Source: Mugil cephalus
Taxonomy: Eukaryota; Chordata; Actinopteri; Mugiliformes; Mugilidae
Reading direction: 5' to 3'
NCBI RefSeq assembly: GCF_022458985.1
Contig: NC_061776.1
Coordinates: 12,187,597-12,251,596, forward strand
DNA length: 64,000 bases
Shown: positions 55,741-64,000 of the stretch, in pieces
How positions within the stretch are numbered: the first letter of the stretch is position 1
Layout of the letters: each line of letters starts with the position of its first letter
Program-made: the position numbers and the translations under genes
The notes under the pieces: generated by a model
What the model was told of the DNA's origin: nothing
Seen by the model: the letters and a program-made list of their open reading frames with translations, nothing else
Databases searched by the model: none

Positions 55741-56355
55741 CACTCACTTGCCACTTTGTTAGGTACACCTGTTCAACTGCTTATTAACACAAATAGCCAA
55801 TCAGCCAATTACATGGCTGCAATTCAGTTCATTTAGGCATGTAGAGGTGATCAAGACAACTTGCTGAAGTTCAAACCGAGCATCAGAATGGGGAAGAAAG
55901 GGGATTTAAGTGACTTTGATGTGCTGGTCTGAGTATTTCAGAAACTAATGATCTACTGGGATTTTCCCGCACAACCATCTCTAGGGTTTACAGAGAATGG
56001 TCCAAAGAAGAGAAAATATCCAGTGAGCAGCAGTTGTGTGAATGAAAATGTCTTGTTGATGTGAGATGTCAGAGGAGAATGGGCAGACTGGTTGGAGATG
56101 ATAGAAAGACAACAGTAACTCAAATAACCACTGGTTACAACCAAGGAATGTAGAATACCATCTCTGAACACACAACACGTCCAACCTTGAAGAAGATGGG
56201 CTACAGCATCAGAAGACCACACCGGGTGCCACTCCTGTCAGCTAAGAACGGGAAACTGAGACTAAAGTTGGGCAAACTGAGCATGGTTTAAATGCCACAG
56301 ACTACCTGAGTATTGTTGCTGACCATGTCCATCCCATCTTCTGACGGCTATGCTG
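55741..56355 (+). mobile_element. Tc1/mariner transposon, plus orientation, internally deleted
   Basis: Begins with the terminal repeat cactcacttgccactttgtt then aggtacacct, preceded by TA. The start MGKKGDLSDF-like codons (atggggaagaaaggg) and the helix-turn-helix region follow, with stops. Sequence jumps near 56275 and again near 56335, where the catalytic half is lost, so no transposase can be made. Confidence 0.85.
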
Positions 56356-56496
56356 CCTATGTTAATGCACATTTACAGTTCAGTGCCAGTTAGTTGCATT
56401 CTATCGGAAGCTCAGATGTGCTAAAACCAACACATTTTGTCCACTTTTCTTGTACTGCACACATTTCCATGCTTCCCGTCGGCTCCGTTAATGTAA

Positions 56497-56514
56497 ATTA
56501 CACAATTGTGTAAT
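56497..56514. promoter_or_regulatory. 18-bp perfect palindrome
   Basis: attacacaattgtgtaat is its own reverse complement. Each half contains TTACACAA, close to a C/EBP or PAR-bZIP half-site pair. Function unknown. Confidence 0.3.
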
Positions 56515-57696
56515 AGCTTCATTAAAGCAGTGATCTGATTGCTGTGAAATAAACGCATACAGGTAATTTGATTCAAGTGTTTACATAGTTAACCGTAACC
56601 TAATTTTTTCCAATCCCAGTTCATTTTGTGTCGTTAGTGCCCAAAAGGATGTACAAACAGAAAGGATGTGTAGTGACATAAAACAAGAGGAGACAGGGGT
56701 AAAATAAAACCACAGGAGCATTAATTCAGATCTTTAACCAAGACACCGGGCTCATGTGTGTGAATCAGGCTTGTTAAACGATTACACAAATTCACCTCCT
56801 AATGCAATAATTAGATTCATGCTTTAATCTGGTTTTGATCACTTTCTTAGAGCTGGGTTCACATATTAATAGGGCGCTCCGCTAAATGTGATATGTGCCT
56901 GAAATAACGTCTCCTACAACTGAGGAGGAAAAACTGAAGCGAACCCGTCTAATGAAAGAAGTTTGTTCTGTCACCCCGTTTCACTTGAACACTCTGCTTC
57001 TATAGCAACGGCTGCTCGCGGTCCAAACCTGTCCACTTCTTACTCCATTTGTTTCATCTGAGGGCGACTCTGCACCTCAGCTGCACATTTATTGGTGTCT
57101 GGATGGTAATGATCACGACAGGGATGCTAGTTACATTTTTAGAGTTTTTTTTTCCTTCAAGGTAGGATGTGATTTATCTGGCAAGGGTTGGTGGTTATGA
57201 GCCACGTCAGTTGTGCAGTATATTGGCTCAGTTATTGTTGGTTATATAAAAGCTGGACAGTCGGTTCCATCTGCTGCCTCGTTAGAATCTGCAGTCATCA
57301 GCTTTGACTTGTGGACTCCTCCGACCTGTCAGTACCCTTATCTTTTCAACAACCTGCATTCCCATAAGTGTCATCCAGTTCTCCAGTATTGACAATATCA
57401 TAGTAGTCAATATACAGTCATTTTATAGAAACAGACCTTTTAATAACTATTTACAGGTGCAACATCTTTCTGGCATGCCAATTAACTGCAAGGGTCATAA
57501 CATCCTAACACAGTTGGTATTCAACCTTCATTGCACGCTGTTTTTGTATGTATCTGTAATATTAATGAAAACCACAATAGTGGACAAACATGATTGTAGG
57601 TAAACAAACCTAACAACCTACACAGCACTTCATGGGGCAGAGGTATCAGCAGGGGGGATAGTGATGTATAGAAGCTATACACAGCACAATGAACTG

Positions 57697-59448
57697 CACT
57701 CACCGGCCACTTTATTAGGTACACCTTGCTAGTAAAAGGTTGGACCCCTTTTACCTTCAGAACTGCTTTAATTCTTCGTGTCATACTTTCAACAAGGTGT
57801 TGGAAACATTCCTCAGAGATTTTGATCCATATTGACGTGATACCATCACATAGTTGCTGCAGATTTGTCGACTGCACATCTATGATGTGAATCCACCACA
57901 TCCCAAAGGTGCTCTATTGGATTGAGGTCTGGTGACTGTGGAGGCCATTCGAGTACAGTGAACTCATTGTGATGGAACCAGTTTGAGATGATATGAGCTT
58001 TGTGACATGGTGCATTATCCTGCTGGAAGTAGCCGTCAGTAGATGGGTCCACTGTGGTCATAAAGGGATGGACATGGTCAGCAACAATACTCAGGTAGAC
58101 TGTGACATTTAAACCATGCTCAGTTTGTACTAAGGGGCCCAAAGTGTGCCAAGAAAATATCCCCCACACCATTACACCACCACCACCAGCCTGAACCGTT
58201 GATACACGGCAGGATGGATCCATGCTTTCATGTTGTTTACACCAAATTCTGACCCTGGCATCCGAATGTTTCAGCTGAAATTGAGACTCATCAGATCAGG
58301 CAACATTTTCCAATTCTTCTATTGCTTCTGTTGTTCCTAAATTTTAATTCTAATGAAAATAAGACAGAAGTCATGGTCTTTGGTGGATCTTCTGTAACCC
58401 CCTAGTTGATCTGGGTTATTTGGCGCAATATCACAAGCCAACCGTGCACAATCTGGGAGCAAAAGTGGACACAGACCTTAAATTTGACAGCCAGATTAAA
58501 GCTGTGGTGAAGTCAAGCCTTTTCCAGTTAAGGCAGCTGGCAAAAATTAAACCAGTCCTTCAGAGACAGCACTTTGAGACAGTAATCCACGCCTTTGTGA
58601 CCACTCAGCTAGATTAGTGCAATGCACTTTATATGGGGGTTAGCGTGTCCTCCATTGCTCGTCTGCAACTGGTGCAAAATGCTGCTGCACATCTTTTAAC
58701 TGGCACAAGCAAGTATGAGCACATTTCATTTAGCTTTACTCCACCGGCTGCCCATACATTTTAGGATTCATTTTAAAATGATTTTATTTGCTTTTAAAGC
58801 CTTGAACGGCCTTCCCCCATTTGTTTTTAGCCTATTTTATTTGTTTTATCTTATTTGATTTGATTTCTAGCTTATTTTATTTGATTTTATCTTATTTCAT
58901 AATTTATCCTATTGTGTGCTTCATAGTTTTATTGTGTTCTGTTGTGCTATTTATTGTGTTTTTTATCTCACTGTACTGCACTACAGAAAACTTGTGTTTG
59001 TTAAAATCGTGCTATATAAATAAAATGGATTGGATTGGTGTTCTGCATTCCTTGGTTGTAATGATTTGAGTTACTGTTTCCTTTCCATCATCTCCAACCA
59101 GTCTGCCCATTCTCCTCTGACCTCTCACATCAACAAGGTATTTTCATCCACACAACTGCGGCTCACTGGATATTTTCTCTTCTTCAGACCATTCTCTGTA
59201 AACCCTAGAGATGGTTGTGCATGAAAATCTCAGTAGATCAGCAGTTTCTGAAATACTCAGACCAGCCTGTCAAAGTCACTTAAATCCCCTTTCTTCCCCA
59301 TTCTGATGCTCGGTTTGAACTTCGGTAAGTTGTCTTGATCACCTCTACATGCCAAAATGCATTGAACTGCAGCCATGTGATTGGATGATTAGCTATTTGT
59401 GTTAACAAGCAACTGAACAGGTGTACCTTGTAAAGTGGCAAGTGAGTG
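57697..59448 (-). mobile_element. Tc1/mariner transposon, minus orientation, split by a LINE
   Basis: The terminal repeat cactcaccggccacttta starts at 57697 and its partner ggcaagtgagtg ends at 59448. The minus frame at 58223-57846 encodes the C-terminal transposase half: VWGIFSWHTLGPLV, YFQQDNAPCHKAH and PPQSPDLNPIEHLWDVV, with the second Asp of the DDE triad. The N-terminal half lies right of 59040 on the same strand. Between them is a plus-strand LINE fragment (58330-59037), with some of the Tc1 middle missing. Confidence 0.88.
58330..59037 (+). mobile_element. LINE (L2/Rex-like) 3' fragment nested in the Tc1 element
   Basis: The plus frame reads NENKTEVMVFGGSS, then FDSQIKAVVKSSLFQLRQL, FVTTQLD-stop-CNALY and RLQLVQNAAAHLLTG: the C-terminal end of a non-LTR reverse transcriptase protein, with TAG where the family has a Tyr codon. 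It ends gctatataaataaaatgg then ttggattgg, the short tandem tail typical of this LINE type. 5'-truncated and dead. Confidence 0.82.
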
Positions 59449-59459
59449 TATGTGGGATC

Positions 59460-59640
59460 TTTTTTTTTTTTTTTGCAGGACTAAGTGCAAATAACTTAGA
59501 CTAAGACAGACATTAATGATAAACACTTATATGATAAACACTCATAAAAATACAAGAAAGATAAAATAAATGAGATTAAATTAAATAAAAATACAAATAA
59601 ACAATGTAATCAAAACATTTACAGAATTAGCATTATATAC
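59460..59640. repeat. A/T-rich, low-complexity repeat tail
   Basis: A T-tract, then aataaaatgagattaaa-like A-rich sequence of the kind found at the ends of retroposons. The parent was not identified. Confidence 0.3.
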
Positions 59641-59649
59641 AAGTTGACA

Positions 59650-60075
59650 AAAGCAGTGTCCGAGGTGTTTGGCCATTTGACCAGTTGCATAGCAACAGCA
59701 GCATGGATGGTGTCGAATGGCGTCTCCTTGTGCTTGTACTTATAAGGGTGGGGATGTAAACTCAAACGGAGCATGTCCCCCTGTAGAGTCTGAACCCGGG
59801 CACAGATATAATGTAGTTCTGTGAACCAGGTCTCCAAAGCACTTCTCATGACACACTCCCTGTGGGTCCCATCAAGCGCACACAGTCCATCGATCCTGCT
59901 GCCGAAGACCTCGCATTCTCCTTGAGGACAGACGGCACCGCCGACCCGAAACTCCCTCTCTGTTCCTCTTCCGCCAGCACCAGCCTGGCATCCCCAGGAC
60001 TTCTTCAGAGGTTAGGCCTCACTCCGGGCAGCTCAGGGAACACGGACAGCGCTAGCAGCGCTAGCAGTCGATAGC
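59650..60075. other. Unrecognised GC-rich block open in both strands
   Basis: The plus frame from 59817 to a TAG at 60072 reads, in part, GPIKRTQSIDPAAEDLAFSL and LASPGLLQRLGLTPG and ends in a Ser/Ala-rich tail. The minus frame is also open across the same DNA and down to 59619 (TWFTELHYICARVQTLQGDM). Composition is far more GC-rich than the flanks. It could be a captured exon, part of an unknown transposon or a pseudogene. I recognise no family and cannot tell the strand. Confidence 0.25.
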
Positions 60076-60821
60076 AGGAACACATTACCGACAGTGACAC
60101 AGCGGCCGAAAAAACAAAAATGTCAGACAAGTCAGACAATGAACAACCATTAACACACTAAGAATAACCTAAAAAGGTTTATTCTTCACGGAGCTACTGG
60201 CGACATGCAGCCACTCTTTCAGGCGCATTTCAAAAAAGAAAGAGTGGAGACTCTGCGTGCCTTGATGCCAAGCTATTTGTAGAGTTGCTTATGCATGCGA
60301 GTCTTTCTGCAGGCGCGTTGTTTTTGAGTTTTGGGGCTCAAATTCACCCGTGCAAGGTCGGTATTGATTTACTAAATTCAGTGTTTACTGGAGTCACTTA
60401 CTAGCACTTTCTCTGGCACTTGCTGCAGAAAACAACAACAAACACGTGTACCAGTGCATGACATTCTGAGTAAGTTGTCATGCTTGTGAAGGATTCCTAC
60501 GTTTATATAAATCTACGTCGGTGCACGTTTTGACTTGTCACAGGAGAGAAAGCACAGTTGTATTCATGTAAGCTCAGTTTCCATTCAGTGTCTTGACCTC
60601 ATCATTAACACACCTTCAGTTAAGTTCAGTCAAAATACCAGCAGTGACAAAAATCAGTTTTAATGAATGACAGCTATAGAGCAGCAGAGATTTGCGATCA
60701 GCCGCTGTGTTTGTATTCATGTCTATTCGCATCATGATGCTTTCTGAATCCTTCATCTCGACATTTCTCAACAGCAACGGGAAAAGAGACATCTCAATTC
60801 TGCACATAACCAACAAATAGT

Positions 60822-60825
<4 letters not shown>

Positions 60826-60863
<38 letters not shown>
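60826..60863. repeat. (TG)n microsatellite, about 19 units
   Basis: A perfect TG dinucleotide run of about 38 bp. Confidence 0.95.
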
Positions 60864-60865
<2 letters not shown>

Positions 60866-62230
60866 TTAAAGCCTTTCAGACTCTTTGTCTCCATGACAAC
60901 TGGGACGTTTTGTTCCTTGAGTTTTCTGATGCTGTGTGAGACACATCCATTGAGTACAGTATGTAACTGTTTGAAGCTGCCTAGTATCTGTTTTGGTATG
61001 CCTTCATGTCGGCGGAGATTAAATCTAAGCGGGACATGTAGCTGACATGTTTGTGGGCGCTACTCTGAATACATTAGTTATACTGAACATAATAAAGTAT
61101 TGATGAATGGATACACAACCCAGCTGTGATTCCAAAACAACCTGCTTTTTAAAGTTGAAAAAACACCTGTTCTCTGTGGATTTTCCGTTTGATTGTATTT
61201 CCTGCACTAATTTGAATAAATTCTCATTAAAATTCCAATAATTTCGGCCATGGATGAATGAATGTGTTTGTCGAGACCAATTTGTTGCTTAACTAGTATT
61301 CAGCTTCTCTTTCAGTTTGATCAATTATCCGACTGGAGGGCATTAGATTTTTTGCATGCCGACTTTAAATTGGTCACTTGCATACATACAAAGATTGTTA
61401 AAAGAATTTCTTGGAGACATCCACCTGATCAGAAAGTAACAACTACTAGTTTGTCTAAAGTATGACCTTTCTATTCTGAGAAATACACGTACAAAGATAC
61501 GTACATACTTTGTTCTTGCAGAATCTCAATTATTTCCTTAAATCACTGTGATTAGAAGGTCCGTATAGTGCACTCAAAGGAAGGCAAGTGAACAGTGATT
61601 ACACACCAACCGAAGACACTAATGAACAATGATCTCCTCTTTTAGAAGCCCAGGAAGCTGAAAATGTGAGAAATCCACTGGGGTCAAGAGGATTGTCTCT
61701 GCTGGAGCCTTTAGCATAAAAATGAGAGTCTACAGCCTCTGTGCTGCAATGGCAGCTCTGGGAGATTTTGGGCACAGCTTAGCTAAATGCTCAGTACAGT
61801 TACTTGCACAGCTGACATGATGATTAGTAGGTATTATTTAATTTGTTCACATTTTATTTTACCAGGTTACCCATTAACATTCTCTAATTTTGTCCATTTT
61901 GGTGGTGGGAAGCATTTAATTTTAGATGAGTACGACTGTCACCGTTGTGCTCGGATGAACCCTGGTTGCTTTAATGATACTTGATATGTATAGAACTTGA
62001 CAGGAAACCATTTCTAAGGCTTTGAGTGTTCCCAGCAGCACAATAGCTTAGTTGTGAAACACCAGGAGTCTTTCTAGAGTTAATCATGTATTGAGCAATA
62101 AGGTCCACCAGGGATCCACTTACCAAGCTTCAGAAGTCTTCTGCAGATCCATCCCAGCTGCACTTCTTCCTTCATCCTTTTGTAGTAGAGCAGCTACAGC
62201 TACAGTAGTTGAGAGCTACTCAAATAAAAT
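60864..62230. other. Gene-free interval
   Basis: No gene supported. The small frames at 61262-61465 and 61787-61984 lack family features. Confidence 0.4.
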
Positions 62231-62239
62231 GCACATGAC

Positions 62240-62640
62240 AGCCTGCTAAGAGTTTGTCAAACCACAAGAAATCTGACAACATATTTACAAAGATTTTCCA
62301 TTCTGATGAGTTAATCATTCAAGGCTGATGGTCACTGCATCCCTACAGTGAAGCACGGAGGAGGCAGCGTCATGCTATGGGAGCGCTCTTGGTCAAAATT
62401 GAACCAAATCACACAACAGCAACAGACAGGCCAGAGACAAGCCATGTGGTGTAGATTCAGGACGACCATCTGACACTCTTTGAGTGGCCGAATTGAAACC
62501 TATAAGAACATCTATGAAGAGACAATACGCGGCCTTACAAAGCTTGGAAAGATCTACCAGACAGAACGACTCCAGATGTAAAACCTGTATTATATTTAAC
62601 AGAGATCTCAGTGTTTTGATTTGTTCAGACAGCTTTTTTG
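62240..62640 (+). mobile_element. Degenerate Tc1-like transposon
   Basis: The plus strand reads PTVKHGGGSVMLW from 62344 (acagtgaagcacggaggagg), the conserved catalytic-domain block of fish Tc1 transposases (PTVKHGGGSIMLWG). An upstream EFVKPQEI-like remnant and downstream fragments follow, with many breaks. No intact end was found. Confidence 0.65.
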
Positions 62641-63019
62641 TTTTTACTGATTATAGGCGCCTGTGCTCGTTTGAATATAACTGAGTAACTCTTTCATACC
62701 CATGCCCTGAAGATGGCATGAGCCACCAAGTGTGTGCATTTTCTTAAATGGTGTTTTGTTTTTGTTTTTTGGATTTATGGTTTTGCAAAAGTTAAAAAAA
62801 AACAAAAAAAAAACAAACACCTTAACAAACATTTTAAAAATGAATATTCAGACGTGTAGCAATGAGAACACAGTCTGCACTTTAGCCTTAAGGAGATTCA
62901 TGAGATCTCCGTGTTCAGATAAGGCCAAATGGTCACTGTAGCATAGTGAAAGCTCCAACTGCTGGAACAAAGCCTGGAGGTCGTGCAGCTGGCCTCCACG
63001 CGCCATATAATTAGTACAA

Positions 63020-63160
63020 GATAAGATAATCCCTCATATATCCCACAGTGGGGAAATGTGCAGCGTTGCAACAACAGACAGTTTTAGAGAAGGTGCACAA
63101 AGGAGATGTAAAAAAAATAAAATAAATAAATATTAAATAAATAAACAGAAGTCGTGCGTA
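63020..63160. repeat. Dispersed LINE-type 3' end fragment
   Basis: agataatccctcatatatcc, then cacagtggggaaatgtgcag, and an A-rich tail (aataaataaatatt). It is related in layout to the fragments at 6410 and 39595. Confidence 0.4.
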
Positions 63161-63654
63161 TGGACATGAGAGAATTAAACATGTGTAAACATAAGTAGGT
63201 TTTTGCTGAGACTTTGCACAGATTGGGAGCAGGCTTGGTTGTATAGCCTCACAGCAGCAATTAGTGGTGTAAAGCAAAACAACAGTGATTACAGTGAGCA
63301 TGTGGCAACCATTAATCAACTGAGCAACTGCATAGTGATCAATGTAGCAGATCTTTGCTCAAAGACCTGTCTCCACCCCGAGAGGCCGAAGCATGTTTAG
63401 TTTGGCCGGGAGAAGATTCTCGTGATGAAGGGAAATGGACTCATATTTGTGTCCAGTGGGTGAACCCTAACGAGCTGTGGACTGCAGGGGGAAAAAAAAT
63501 AAAAAATAAAAAATTAATCAGATTTGTTCTGCAGTTTTTCACTCCTACCTGAATGTGCGATTCTCCAACCTGCCTGTGATGCTGCTTCTATTCAAACAGT
63601 CAGTTGTATGTATCTATGACGGATGTATGTTTATCTCGTTAGTTCTCTTCTTAC

Positions 63655-63935
63655 CCTTTCTCTAGGCCTTGGGCAGATGGGTCCCTCCATATCGTTAGCC
63701 TAATAGCGTATTTAAAAGACATTTTTGTTTCACTTGCTGTTAAAATATCACTAAGAAAAACACTGTGCTGGCTGAATTTCTGTTTTTTCTTGTTTTCCAA
63801 AAACGTTCAAATATGACTTAGGCAATTACGCTATTAGGCTGACGATATGAACTGGGTTCGACTCAAGGTCTCTTCCTGTTAAAAGGGAGTTTTCCTTTCT
63901 ACCGGCGCCTTCGTGCTTGCTCGGGAGGTTTTGGC
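63655..63935 (+). repeat. Common teleost interspersed repeat, interrupted
   Basis: gccttgggcagatgggtccc and, after a 152-bp interruption, ggtctcttcctgttaaaagg then gagttttcctttctaccg. I recognise the pieces as one contiguous repeat widespread in teleosts. The interruption at 63693-63844 is a separate insertion. Confidence 0.6.
63693..63844. mobile_element. 152-bp MITE nested in the teleost repeat
   Basis: Inverted ends CGTTAGCCTAATAGCGTA (left) and CGTCAGCCTAATAGCGTA (right, read inward) match at 17 of 18. ATAT occurs immediately on both sides (63689-63692 and 63845-63848), a possible 4-bp target duplication. The interior is AT-rich with no frame. Confidence 0.75.
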
Positions 63936-64000
63936 CAATTTATATGAGTTAATTTCTATTATTAGTGACTTTATTTAGAATTAAACTGAATATAATTGAA

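Noticed and set aside
1-64000. CRISPR array, prokaryotic operon or phage system
   Set aside because: The only regular repeats are microsatellites, transposons and the receptor tandem; gene structure is eukaryotic throughout.

Overview
The window is vertebrate nuclear DNA, most likely from a teleost (ray-finned) fish. It has GT/AG introns, class A GPCRs with spliced 5'UTRs, and a dense mix of fish-type repeats: Tc1/mariner, piggyBac-like, hAT, LINE 3' ends, a solo LTR and CA/GT microsatellites. Nothing points to a prokaryote; there are no operons, CRISPR arrays or rRNA genes. Species cannot be fixed from the sequence.

Layout. (1) 1-6194 holds no gene I can support, only microsatellites, a tRNA-like SINE head and AT-rich homeodomain-site clusters. 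(2) 6195-12461 is a tandem array, period about 2.4 kb, of three intact minus-strand chemokine receptor genes of XCR1 type. The 5'UTR introns of the first two copies each carry a decayed second chemokine-receptor fragment. The third copy lacks that segment and appears to have its own promoter and first exon. (3) 14348-15398 is a fourth, more typical xcr1 gene with the HRY motif seen in mammalian XCR1. (4) From about 16900 to about 36000 on the plus strand lies fyco1. I resolved all 17 coding exons (17740-33557); their lengths add to 4458 nt, giving 1485 residues: RUN, long coiled coil, FYVE zinc finger, LC3-interacting motif and GOLD domain. (5) 36000-64000 holds no protein-coding gene I can support. 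It is a repeat-rich intergenic region with a solo LTR with perfect 5-bp target duplication, a TTAA-flanked piggyBac-type MITE, Tc1/mariner copies (one split by a LINE), hAT remnants and a MITE nested inside another repeat.

Biology. The receptors would be plasma-membrane chemokine receptors of leukocytes. FYCO1 links PI3P/LC3-positive vesicles to kinesin for plus-end transport. They share no pathway; adjacency of XCR1-type receptors and FYCO1 is also known in mammals, so this is conserved synteny. The most interesting points are promoter replacement within the receptor array, a cluster of replacement substitutions in extracellular loop 2 of one copy, and a FYVE domain that has lost the usual HH pair of the PI3P-binding motif.
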